Below are positions 1 through 11,654 of a stretch of DNA of 64,000 bases, piece after piece. The notes under the pieces are model-generated. The model was not told the origin of the DNA and searched no databases. It saw only the letters and a program-made list of their open reading frames with translations. This DNA is from Epinephelus fuscoguttatus (taxonomy: Eukaryota > Chordata > Actinopteri > Perciformes > Serranidae), in the NCBI RefSeq assembly GCF_011397635.1, contig NC_064771.1, positions 14,447,379 to 14,511,378 of the forward strand. The letters run 5' to 3'. Numbering within the stretch: position 1 is the stretch's first letter; every line of letters begins with the position of its first letter. Made by a program: the position numbers and the translations under genes.

Positions 1-549
1 CAAAGAAGACGTCACTGAATAGACTGAATACCAGTGTGAAGGCTCAGTATTGAAATATGACAGGTGTGGCAAACAAGCTGTCAGCAAACAGGAAGGGATA
101 CATGTTTCCTGTCATAACATAGTTGTTTTTAGTGATTACCTTATATTGTTGTTGTGTTGCCTATTGCATTAATATGTATGTTATTAATGTACAGTATGAA
201 GCTTTTCAATGTAGCTTCATTATGTATATGTTTAACATAAAGTCAATAAAATCCAATTTTTCCGAAAGTAACAAGATGTCTCTGTTTAATGAATATAAAA
301 GAGAAGAGTTGGTATGTATTTCAACAAACATTTCAGGTATTTCTACATTAAATGTGCAAACATCTGAATGCACCCTAAAGCATGCTGACACCACAGATGG
401 ATTACAGATGATGCACCAATAAAACCCACCATAAGTATACATAAGATCAGTGAACAATACATTAAACACATGAAAAAAGAATCTCATAAAACCATTTAAA
501 AATTTTCTGCTTTTAAGAAACTGTTTTAAATCAATAAAGCAACCCGAAG

Positions 550-600
550 AGTTGCTGTGTAGCTGGTTGCACCAACGATAAATCCAAAAACACTGATCTC
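550..600 (+). other. THAP-type zinc-finger-like scrap
   Basis: In one forward frame the DNA reads SCCVAGCTNDKSKNTDL before a stop. This resembles the opening Cys-x(2-4)-Cys part of a THAP DNA-binding domain, found in THAP host proteins and in P-element and Kolobok transposases. The same scrap recurs near 6412-6462 and, with small changes, near 12205-12255, carried along by the segmental duplication. No His pair or complete domain follows, so it is at best a decayed fragment. A chance match in AT-rich DNA is possible. Confidence 0.3.
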
Positions 601-2128
601 TGATTTGTTTCCCTGCCATGTTGTAACAAAGGAAGAAGACAGCAGCTAGGGCTTTGGCTCCAAGCTATACACCACGCCAGCATCATGCTATAACCAACGC
701 CATGTCTCCTTTTGGGGCGGAAAAGTGCTAAACCTGTTGTGTAGGGGGTAACCATGGCTTTCACTGAAACTTGAGACACATAACATCCATGAATATTCAC
801 TATCAGTGTGGTAAATGGCTAAATGATGCTGGTGACAGTTTCTACTGATGGATAGCTGATGTTAGCTCACTAAATCTGAGCCTGCAGATCAAACAGTTAG
901 CTGTTAACAAGTTGCTTATTTATAGACAACACTTAGCCTGATGTTACCTGTCCAGATAAGCATTATTCACCTAGCTACTGTGTTGGGTATTTCATCAACT
1001 AAGATGTGGGAAGACTGAAGGGACATTCCAGCAATCAACCTTGATTTATTAAGCCATGACCAAGAAATAAATGAACACAGATGTTTCAAAATTACAATCT
1101 AAACACATGTGATTGCAGTGAGTGACATCAACAGGGTGTTTGGCTTTTTTTCCACCAAAAGTGGGCGAGGCTTTGGCATTTTGCAAAGTACCAATTTTTG
1201 CTGTTTGGTCTGGAGCTTGAAGTACACAGTGATGATGTACAGTAGAAAGTATCTGTGATATTTCTTGTTCTCTTCCCATCTATAATCACAGGTTCACACA
1301 GGAAAGAAATGTCTTCTAATCTACTTAAACATTTCAATTACATAATATTGGAAAACACCCTCAATATGTAATCATATGTATGTGTATGAAAACATTTTTG
1401 ACATAGTATCATTTCATCCCCTCCCCCAACTGAAACCGACAAAGATCCCTCTGGGCAACAGTTGAATACGACTTGAAGAAATCATCATCATTGGTAAGAA
1501 AAAAAAACAACAACAACAACTGCAAGGTCAGCATCATTGGTAAGAAAAAAAAAAACAACAACTGCAAGGTCAGCATCAAAAAGCTTTAGCAAAGCCATTC
1601 TTAAAACTTCACAATAGAAACAGAAGGTTAGTCGGGGGTTAACACTGCTGGAATTGGATCAGGGAACATCAGCTGAACATATTCTGAACTGACAAATCAT
1701 AGTTTAAACCTATTCAGTCAAACCACTGAGTAGACTGCAGAGGGTTGAGAAAAAAACAGATTCTGAAAACATTACGAATCCAAATGCACTGTTGTGGTTC
1801 AGTAATGATCAAGGGTCACGTATGCTTTTCTGGACTGGAAAACAAATTCAGAATCGTAGTGTTTCTGGGAGGAAAATAGTTTCAAGAGTACTCCACCCTC
1901 TCATGCATCACTGTGGGGACATAGACTAAATATAGCTTTCACTCCATTTATTTTGTCTTCTTTTGGGGCCAAACCATTTTGGTGTCTGAACTAAACATTT
2001 TTTATTTCTTTTAAAGTAGCCATCATTAAAGCAAAGAAGAAAAATATCAATACAACAGGTAATTTCAAACTAATGAACGGTTGTGTAGCCTATCTTAATG
2101 ACAGCCCTTTAAAAAAAAAAAAAACAGA

Positions 2129-2140
2129 GTGTGTGTGTGT

Positions 2141-2177
<37 letters not shown>
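2129..2177. repeat. (TG)n microsatellite
   Basis: About 24 TG units with one interruption follow an A-rich run. The matching place in unit 2 (7935-7968) has a shorter tract, so the locus varies between the two duplicate units. Confidence 0.95.
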
Positions 2178-2180
<3 letters not shown>

Positions 2181-2477
2181 TGGCACGTCTGCACATTCAA
2201 GTATTTTTGAATGCAGTACATGTCTATCAAAAGGATACTTGGTCCAAATATTTTAATGCTTACAAAGTATTTAATTTTATGTAATTAGAATGTAAAAAGT
2301 AGATCAGAAGTCAATTCTTTCTTGTGTGAAGCTTTGATTCTGGACAGGAAGAGAACAGAAATTCTTCGGGGAAGAATGACAGCTCTCCTACATGATCTCT
2401 GTGACACTCCTAGGACATGAGATCCAGCCCCACCTGTTTCACTTTGCCTCTGCCTGTGTGCATCCTTTTCTCTGCAG

Positions 2478-2640
2478 CCCTCAGGTGTTTCTCACTCAGG
2501 CTCCGCCTCTGTTTTGTGAGGCCTTTATCTACCGCAGCAGACTGTCTGATCTGGCAGAGCAGCAGAGGCAGGTCAACAGGAGACTGAAGGTCAAGAAAGC
2601 AGCCATTCATCCTGAGAGCTGAGACACAAACGGGTGCACC
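2478..2640 (+). other. Putative noxo1-A 5' leader exon with upstream reading frame
   Basis: A good acceptor (TTTTCTCTGCAG) precedes this stretch and it runs straight into the noxo1 start codon at 2641. It holds an open frame without an ATG in the proposed exon. The frame reads through CEAFIYRSRLSDLAEQQRQV and stops at 2620-2622, 18 bases before the noxo1 ATG. The stretch is kept in all three gene copies (8269-8431 and 19943-20105 on the minus strand). It may be only 5' UTR, or the last exon of a gene lost upstream. No family was recognised. Confidence 0.45.
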
Positions 2641-5336
2641 ATGGTCGGTGAACAGCGCTTTGTAATCAGTGCCCGCATGATTGGAGCCGTCCACAGGGAC
2701 TCACCAAAGCTCAAGGTGAGTTAAGACCTCAGACATTTTTATTTTAGATGTTAAATGTCTTTGCTGTATTTGAGAGAATCTCCTGATCCTTGATTTTTAT
2801 TTCTCTGTTTCCACAGATGTTCATGATATCTGTGTTATGGTCTGATGAGACTGAAGTGATTGTCTACAGGTCCTTCCAGGATTTCAAGAAATTTCATGTG
2901 AGTCCAAAAAACAAAATCCAAATAAGCGCTCAGTGTGCTGTTTATGTTGTATGAATAATCACTAATATATTTTTTTTCTTTTTCAAACAGAGGCAGCTGA
3001 AAAAGATGTTCCCTCACATGAACCCTTTCAAGAAAAGCGACAAAGTGATCCCAAAATTCACAGGTAAGATTATCTCTGTGTGTTTCAGGGTTTATTTAAA
3101 TGGTTTCCTACAAGCAACTGGGCATTTGCAGCCAGCAATAAGAGGAACTGCCAACTAAAACAGTTTATTTAGCTGCTCGTTCTCTGGGGTACAGTGTTAT
3201 CTCCTTAGAGCATCCTTTCATTTAAAGAAAATGCTTTATAAGTATAGTTCTTCTGCTCATCTTCTTCAGAGCCAGTGTGTTAACCAGTATGTCATTTCCT
3301 CTCCTCTATCCAGGGCAGGCCAGGAAGAGCAGCCTCCAGCAGAAAGGATCCAAGCGATCCGTCAAACGCATGAAGTTCCTGGACAGCTACTGTGACAAAC
3401 TGCTGAAATGTGACCAACCTGTGACTCAGAGCTCACAGCTCACACAGTTCTTCATGCCCAAAGACCATGACCTGCAGCCAGACTTCACCAAGAACAGGTA
3501 GCTTATCATGTCAGCGTGTTACTTCAAATCATGTGAGAGGCTGATAGAAGTTCTTGATTATTAAACGACTGACTTTTCTCTCGCACAGCATGATGATCCT
3601 GCTGTCTGATGACCTGCCTGATGGCTCAGGTGGAGGAGGTGGTGATAGGACTCGCCAGCATGCAGGCAACGTCACTCACCCGTTTGTCACCCAGACCTAC
3701 CGCTGTGTGGCTGCTTACGAGACAAAGGACACCAAGAATCGTCCATTTAAGGTGGCTGTGGACGAAGCTGGATGTCCTGATCAAAGACCCTGCAGGTCAG
3801 TTCTTCAGCTTTCATGCAGTCTTACTGAAAATCAGAAAGAAAAACCTTCCTTCACTTTCATTTCTGTTGTACTGAAAGTCTGTGTATCTCCTCTCCAGGT
3901 TGGTGGCTGGTGGAGAACGAGGATAAGCGTTGGGCTTGGTTTCCTGCTCCCTACCTGGAGCTGTGGGACACAGAGGATGATGATGGCGATGATGGATTCC
4001 AGCTTGCAGGTGAGAACTGACTGAATAATTGGACATTTGTAAGCCTAGCACTGGTGTGAGCTGTGACATCATTCAGCATTCATTGTGCCAAGCAATGCAT
4101 GCCACATGCACATACTTAACATTTTACTGTGAAGCCTGGTTGTTACAAACAGCCAACACTGGGGAGCGCTATTTAACCATCGGAAGTTAACATGCAACTG
4201 ATCCCTTGACTTAATTTTACCACATGTCTCAAGAGAGACTTTAGCTGTGCAGCAGTTCCTGATCTTGTTGCCTTGTTTGTGACCTTCAGGTGCCCTGTAC
4301 TGTGCCGTGAGGAGTTACAACACCAAGAAGGATGACGAGGTGTCTGTGCCCATTGGCTCTGTGGTGGAGGTGCTGAGGAAGTCTGACGACGGCTGGTGGT
4401 TCATCAGGTATCACAATCTTATCTGTCTGCAATACAAACAATGGAGGATAGGAATCAGGAGCACATTAAAAGAGGTTGTGGTGAAGCGTTTGTCAATGCC
4501 CCTGCATTGACTTTGCATGTAAACACATGACAAACGTACCTTTGTCAACCTAGAGAGAAAGGTGGTTTTATTAGTGTAAGAGTTTGAAGTGCTGGCAGCA
4601 GTATCAAATATCAAATAAATTCCTAAACTTCATCTAGGGTGGAGGATGTTTTGCAGGCTTGTAATGAATTCCTTTTCTTTGCAATCCTTGTTTCAGATTC
4701 AATGGCAAAGCAGGTTACGTGCCCTCCATGAACCTGCAGCCATACAACAACCCACGGGCCGGCCTTTACAGTCTGCACAAGCTGCACAGCTCCACTCTGA
4801 ACCTGGCAACTCAGGCTCCTCATCGACCCAGCAACAACAAAGACAGCCCACAGCGGGATTCAACAGGTCGGTCCAGAGGTGAGCCCAGTGTGCCCGGGCG
4901 TCTCCACAAGGCCCGATCTCTGGATGTCCTCTCTGAGACCTGGACGCAAACACAGATGGAGAGGGATGCCCCCACCTCAGACAGCACAAGCACCGAGATG
5001 AGCTTCTCCAGCTCCTCCTCAAGCAGCGAATCATCCTCAAGTGTAAGAGAGAGCCGTTCAGGCAGTCCTGCAGCCTCATTCCAGGCCAGTGTCAGCAACA
5101 GCGGGAGAAGCAGCCCTGATCTCAGCCTCTCTGACCGCCGCGGCTCCAACACCAGCTCTGACACCTCTGTATCTGTCAGCTCCAAAGGCAGTGAGACGGC
5201 TTCAATCGCTTCCAGGATGCCACCCAGACCCAAAACTGAGGAGATCCTGACCCGCTGCACCACCATGACCCGCAAGGCAGCCCTGGCCACCAAGACCCGG
5301 CTTCAGATTCAGCCAGAGTCCATCCACAGCCGCTAG
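2641..5336 (+). pseudogene. noxo1: NADPH oxidase organizer 1, copy A (one frame-breaking deletion)
   Basis: Coding exons are 2641-2715, 2817-2897, 2991-3063, 3314-3497, 3589-3795, 3899-4009, 4290-4407 and 4697-5336, all with GT-AG borders. Noxo1 is the cytosolic organizer that docks NOX1-class oxidases to membranes through its PX domain and recruits the activator NOXA1. Exons 1-4 encode the PX domain (RSFQDF motif), exons 5-6 the first SH3 ([20 protein letters not shown]), exons 7-8 the second SH3 (SDDGWWFIR, GYVPSMNLQPY), then a Ser-rich tail with PPRPKTEEILTR near the end. Exon 5 is 207 bases where the inverted copy has 209: GACGAGAAGC has become GACGAAGC, so the frame is lost inside the first SH3. 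All other exons keep frame; without this change the product would be 496 residues. Either a young pseudogene or an assembly indel. Confidence 0.8.
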
Positions 5337-5862
5337 GCCATCACAAGCCTTTGTTTAATTAAGTATACATGTAATATGTTAATTCTTGTCATACCAAAGA
5401 TTGTAGAGATATCAACCTGGACAAGATAAATGTATGTTGACCACTAGATGAAGTCTATCTATATTGAATATTTCACTCAGAATAAGAATAACAATGTAGC
5501 TTCAATGAAGCGTTAGAAGAAGCAGATGCAAGAAAACATATGTGACATTGTCACAGAGTAGTAAACAAATATTTTCTCTAGCTTTGAAGTCACTTAAGGG
5601 TAAATTTAAGTGGATTGTTGGAGTTGAAAGGGTAAAGTATTTACACTGAACTGTATTTCGTGTATCTCCCTTTAGTGTTTTTCAAATTTTGAACACATCA
5701 AAATCAGATCTGCACGTTCTGATATAAAAGATTATTTATCACTTTTTATTATATATTAATATTTTATTTGCTTTATTGTTCACAGCAGTAATTTTACTAT
5801 TTAATATGTTATAGTTTACCATCTTATATACTTTATTTGTTGGAGCTTGTTGTAAACAACAG

Positions 5863-7930
5863 CAAAGAAGACGTCACTGAATAGACTGAATACCAGTGTG
5901 AAGGCTCAGTATTGAAATATGACAGGTGTGGCAAACAAGCTGTCAGCAAACAGGAAGGGATACATGTTTCCTGTCATAACATAGTTGTTTTTAGTGATTA
6001 CCTTATATTGTTGTTGTGTTGCCTATTGCATTAATATGTATGTTATTAATGTACAGTATGAAGCTTTTCAATGTAGCTTCATTATGTATATGTTTAACAT
6101 AAAGTCAATAAAATCCAATTTTTCCGAAAGTAACAAGATGTCTCTGTTTAATGAATATAAAAGAGAAGAGTTGGTATGTATTTCAACAAACATTTCAGGT
6201 ATTTCTACATTAAATGTGCAAACATCTGAATGCACCCTAAAGCATGCTGACACCACAGATGGGTTACAGATGATGCACCAATAAAACCCACCATAAGTAT
6301 ACATAAGATCAGTGAACAATACATTAAACACATGAAAAAAGAATCTCATAAAACCATTTAAAAATTTTCTGCTTTTAAGAAACTGTTTTAAATCAATAAA
6401 GCAACCCGAAGAGTTGCTGTGTAGCTGGTTGCACCAACGATAAATCCAAAAACACTGATCTCTGATTTGTTTCCCTGCCATGTTGTAACAAAGGAAGAAG
6501 ACAGCAGCTAGGGCTTTGGCTCCAAGCTATACACCACGCCAGCATCATGCTATAACCAACGCCATGTCTCCTTTTGGGGCGGAAAAGTGCTAAACCTGTT
6601 GTGTAGGGGGTAACCATGGCTTTCACTGAAACTTGAGACACATAACATCCATGAATATTCACTATCAGTGTGGTAAATGGCTAAATGATGCTGGTGACAG
6701 TTTCTACTGATGGATAGCTGATGTTAGCTCACTAAATCTGAGCCTGCAGATCAAACAGTTAGCTGTTAACAAGTTGCTTATTTATAGACAACACTTAGCC
6801 TGATGTTACCTGTCCAGATAAGCATTATTCACCTAGCTACTGTGTTGGGTATTTCATCAACTAAGATGTGGGAAGACTGAAGGGACATTCCAGCAATCAA
6901 CCTTGATTTATTAAGCCATGACCAAGAAATAAATGAACACAGATGTTTCAAAATTACAATCTAAACACATGTGATTGCAGTGAGTGACATCAACAGGGTG
7001 TTTGGCTTTTTTTCCACCAAAAGTGGGTGAGGCATTTTGCAAAGTACCAATTTTTGCTGTTTGGTCTGGAGCTTGAAGTACACACTGATGATGTACAGTA
7101 GAAAGTATCTGTGATATTTCTTGTTCTCTTCCCATCTATAATCACAGGTTCACACAGGAAAGAAATGTCTTCTAATCTACTTAAACATTTCAATTACATA
7201 ATATTAGAAAACACCCTCAATATGTAATCATATGTATGTGTATGAAAACATTTTTGACATAGTATCATTTCATCCCCTCCCCCAACTGAAAGAGACAAAG
7301 ATCCCTCTGGGCAACAGTTGAATACGACTTGAAGAACTCATCATCATTGGTAAGAAAAAAAAAAACAACAACTGCAAGGTCAGCATCAAAAAGCTTTAGC
7401 AAAGCCATTCTTAAAACTTCACAATAGAAACAGAAGGTTAGGGTGTTAACACTGCTGGAATTGGATCAGGGAACATCAGCTGAACATATTCTGAACTGAC
7501 AAATCATAGTTTAAACCTATTCAGTCAAACCACTGAGTAGACTGCAGAGGGTTGAAAGAAAAACAGATTCTGAAAACATTACGAATCCAAATGCACTGTT
7601 GTGGTTCAGTAATGATCAAGGGTCACATATGCTTTTCTGGACTGGAAAACAAATTCAAAATCGTAGTGTTTCTGGGAGGAAAATAGTTTCAAGAGTACTC
7701 CACCCTCTCATCACTGTGGGGACATAGACTAAATATAGCTTTCACTCCATTTATTTTGTCTTCTTTTGGGGCCAAACCATTTTGGTGTCTGAACTAAACA
7801 TTTTTTATTTCTTTTAAAGTAGCCATCATTAAAGCAAAGAAGAAAAATATCAATACAACAGGTAATTTCAAATTAATGAACGGTTGTGTAGCCTATCTTA
7901 ATGACAGCCCTTTAAAAAAAAAAAAAAAAA

Positions 7931-7971
<41 letters not shown>

Positions 7972-10900
7972 TGGCATGTCTGCACATTCAAGTATTTTTG
8001 AATGCAGTACATGTCTATCAAAAGGATACTTGGTCCAAATATTTTCATGCTTACATAATATTTAATTTTATGTAATTAGAATGTAAAAAGTAGATCAGAA
8101 GTCAATTCTTTCTTGTGTGAAGCTTTGATTCTGGACAGGAAGAGAACAGAAATTCTTCGGGGAAGAATGACAGCTCTCCTACATGATCTCTGTGACACTC
8201 CTAGGACATGAGATCCAGCCCCACCTGTTTCACTTTGCCTCTGCCTGTGTGCATCCTTTTCTCTGCAGCCCTCAGGTGTTTCTCACTCAGGCTCCGCCTC
8301 CGTTTTGTGAGGCCTTTATCTACCGCAGCAGACTGTCTGATCTGGCAGAGCAGCAGAGGCAGGTCAACGGGAGACTGAAGGTCAAGAAAGCAGCCATTCA
8401 TCCTGAGAGCTGAGACACAAACGGGTGCACCATGGTCGGTGAACAGCGCTTTGTAATCAGTGCCCGCATGATTGGAGCCGTCCACAGGGACTCACCAAAG
8501 CTCAAGGTGAGTTAAGACCTCAGACATTTTTATTTTAGATGTTAAATGTCTTTGCTGTATTTGAGAGAATCTCCCTGATCCTTGATTTTTTTATTTCTCT
8601 GTTTCCACAGATGTTCATGATATCTGTGTTATGGTCTGATGAGACTGAAGTGATTGTCTACAGGTCCTTCCAGGATTTCAAGAAATTTCATGTGAGTCCA
8701 AAAAACAAAATCCAAATAAGCGCTCAGTGTGCTGTTTATGTTGTATGAATAATCACTAATATATTTTTTTTCTTTTTCAAACAGAGGCAGCTGAAAAAGA
8801 TGTTCCCTCACCTGAACCCTTTCAAGAAAAGCGACAAAGTGATCCCAAAATTCACAGGTAAGATTATCTCTGTGTGTTTCAGGGTTTATTTAAATGCGTT
8901 TCCTACAAGCAACTGGGCATTTGCAGCCAGCAATAAGAGGAACTGCCAACTAAAACAGTTTATTTAGCTGCTCGTTCTCTGGGGTACAGTGTTGTCTCCT
9001 TAGAGCATCCTTTCATTTAAAGAAAATGCTTTATAAGTATAGTTCTTCTGCTCATCTTCTTCAGAGCCAGTGTGTTAACCAGTATGTCATTTCCTCTCCT
9101 CTATCCAGGGCAGGCCAGGAAGAGCAGCCTCCAGCAGAAAGGATCCAAGCGATCCGTCAAACGCATGAAGTTCCTGGACAGCTACTGTGACAAACTGCTG
9201 AAATGTGACCAACCTGTGACTCAGAGCTCACAGCTCACACAGTTCTTCATGCCCAAAGACCATGACCTGCAGCCAGACTTCACCAAGAACAGGTAGCTTA
9301 TCATGTCAGCGTATTACTTCAAATCATGTGAGAGGCTGATAGAAGTTCTTGATTATTAAACGACTGACTTTTCTCTCGCACAGCGTGATGATCCTGCTGT
9401 CTGATGACCTGCCTGATGGCTCAGGTGGAGGAGGTGGTGATAGGGACTCGCCAGCATGCAGGCAACGCCACTCACCCGCTTGTCACCCAGACCTACCGCT
9501 GTGTGGCTGCTTACAAAGGACACCAAGAATCGTCCATTTAAGGTGGCTGTGGACGAGAAGCTGGATGTCCTGATCAAAGACCCTGCAGGTCAGTTCTTCA
9601 GCTTTCATGCAGTCGCTTACTGAAAATCAGAAAGAAAAACCTTCCTTCACTTTCATTTCTGTTGTACTGAAAGTCTGTGTTGTCTCCTCTCCAGGTTGGT
9701 GGCTGGTGGAGAACGAGGATAAGCGTTTGGCTTGGTTTCCTGCTCCCTACCTGGAGCTGTGGGACACAGAGGATGATGATGGCGATGATGGATTCCAGCT
9801 TGCAGGTGAGAACTGACTGAATAATTGGACATTTGTAAGCCTAGCACTGGTGTGAGCTGTGACATCATTCAGCATTCACTGTGCCAAGCAATGCATGCCA
9901 CATGCACATACTTAGCATTTTACTGTGAAGCCTGGTTGTTACAAACAGCCAACACTGGGGAGCGCTATTTAACCATTGGAAGTTAACATGCAACTGATCC
10001 CTTGACTTAATTTTACCACGTCTCAAGAGAGACTTTAGCTGTGCAGCAGTTCCTGATCTTGTTGCCTTGTTTGTGACCTTCAGGTGCCCTGTACTGTGCC
10101 GTGAGGAGTTACAACACCAAGAAGGATGACGAGGTGTCTGTGCCCATTGGCTCTGTGGTGGAGGTGCTGAGGAAGTCTGACGACGGCTGGTGGTTCATCA
10201 GGTATCACAATCTTATCTGTCTGCAGTACAAACAATGAAGGATAGGAATCAGGAACACATTAAAAGAGGTTGTAGTGAAGCGTTTATCAATGCCCCTGCA
10301 TTGACTTTGCATGTAAACACATGACAAACGTACCTTTGTCGACCTAGAGAGAAAGGTGGTTTTATTAGTGTAAGAGTTTGAAGTGCTGGCAGCAGTATCA
10401 AATATCAAATAAATTCCTAAACTTCATCTAGGGTGGAGGATGTTTTGCAGGCTTGTAATGAATTCCTTTTTCTTTGCAATCCTTGTTTCAGATTCAATGG
10501 CAAAGCAGGTTACGTGCCTCCATGAACCTGCAGCCATACAACAACCCACGGGCCGGCCTTTACAGTCTGCACAAGCTACACAGCTCCACTCTGAACCTGG
10601 CAACTCAGGCTCCTCATCGACCCAGCAACAACAAAGACAGCCCACAGCGGATTCAACAGGTCGGTCCAGAGGTGAGCCCAGTGTGCCCGGCGTCTCCACA
10701 AGGCCCGATCTCTGGATGTCCTCTCTGAGACCTGGACGCAAACACAGATGGAGAGGGATGCCCCCACCTCAGACAGCACAAGCACCGAGATGAGCTTCTC
10801 CAGCTCCTCCTCAAGCAGCGAATCATCCTCAAGTGTAAGAGAGAGCCGTTCAGGCAGTCCTGCAGCCTCATTCCAGGCCAGTTTCAGCAACAGCGGGAGA

Positions 10901-11654
10901 AGCAGCCCTGATCTCAGCCTCTCTGACCGCCGCGGCTCCAACACCAGCTCTGTCATCTCTGTATCTGTCAGCTCCAAAGGCAGTGAGACGGCTTCAATCA
11001 CTCCCAGGATGCCACCCAGACCTAAAACCGAGGAGATCCTGACCCGCTGCACCACCATGACCCGCAAGGCAGCCCTGGCCACCAAGACCCGGCTTCAGAT
11101 TCAGCCAGAGTCCATCCACAGCCGCTAGGCCATCACAAGCCTTTGTTTAATTAAGTATACATGTAATATGTTAATTCTTGTCATACCAAAGATTGTAGAG
11201 ATATCAACCTGGACAAGATAAATGTATGTTGACCACTAGATGAAGTCTATCTATATTGAATATTTCACTCAGAATAAGAATAATAATGTAGCTTCAATGA
11301 AGCGTTAGAAGAAGCAGATGCAAGAAAACATATGTGACATTGTCACAGAGTAGTAAACAAATATTTTCTCTAGCTTTGAAGTCACTTAAGGGTTAATTTA
11401 AGTGGATTGTTGGAGTTGAAAGGGTAAAGTATTTACACTGAACTGTATTTTGTGTATCTCCCTTTAGTGTTTTTCAAATTTTGAACACATCAAAATCAGA
11501 TCTGCACGTTCTGATATAAAAGATTATTTATCACTTTTTATTATATATTAATATTTTATTTGCTATATTGTTCACAGCAGTAATTTTACTATTTAATATG
11601 TCATAGTTTACCATCTTATATACTTTATTTGTTGGAGCTTGTTGTAAACAGCAG
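5863..11654 (+). repeat. Tandem duplication unit 2 (carries noxo1 copy B)
   Basis: Directly abuts unit 1 in the same orientation with no extra bases at the junction and repeats its entire length (5,792 bases against 5,862). The size difference comes from a missing 40-odd-base internal duplication, a shorter TG tract and small indels. Intergenic, intronic and exonic parts are all retained, so this is a genomic duplication and not retrocopying. Confidence 0.93.
8432..11128 (+). pseudogene. noxo1: NADPH oxidase organizer 1, copy B (several frame-breaking indels)
   Basis: Exons match copy A: 8432-8506, 8611-8691, 8785-8857, 9109-9292, 9384-9588, 9695-9805, 10084-10201 and 10492-11128. Splice sites are intact and exons 1-4 (PX domain) are in frame. 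Exon 5 is 205 bases against 209 in the inverted copy: one extra G in GATAGGGACTCG and five bases lost at GCTTACAAAGG. This disrupts the first SH3, although the 2 bases missing from copy A are present here. Exon 8 lacks three single bases relative to copy A, each in a short G or C run (GTGCCTCC, AGCGGATT, CCCGGCG), so most of the middle of the tail is out of frame before the original frame returns. A decaying duplicate is likely, but the homopolymer pattern is also what poorly polished long-read sequence would give. Confidence 0.8.

Larger units (their letters stand above)
1..5862 (+). repeat. Tandem duplication unit 1 (carries noxo1 copy A)
   Basis: The first 5,862 bases recur almost base for base from 5863. 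The phrase CAAAGAAGACGTCACTGAAT opens this unit at 1, unit 2 at 5863 and a partial unit at 11655. The unit holds about 2.6 kb of upstream sequence, the eight-exon noxo1 copy A, and about 0.5 kb of 3' flank. Differences from unit 2 are few: scattered substitutions, a (TG)n length change and an extra 40-odd-base direct duplication near 1485-1575 that unit 2 has once. Because the window opens inside the array, its true left edge is unknown. High similarity between units suggests a recent event such as unequal crossing-over (inference). Confidence 0.93.

Noticed and set aside
206-619. Minus-strand open frame of 137 codons near the start of units 1 and 2
   Set aside because: It is AT-rich, has no recognisable domain, and recurs only because the unit is duplicated. 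The third unit's version differs freely in protein sequence.
4820-5293. Long minus-strand open frame opposite noxo1 exon 8 (also at 10576-11085 and 17429-17932)
   Set aside because: It is the antisense of the Ser-rich coding exon. Codon bias of the real gene keeps the opposite strand open.
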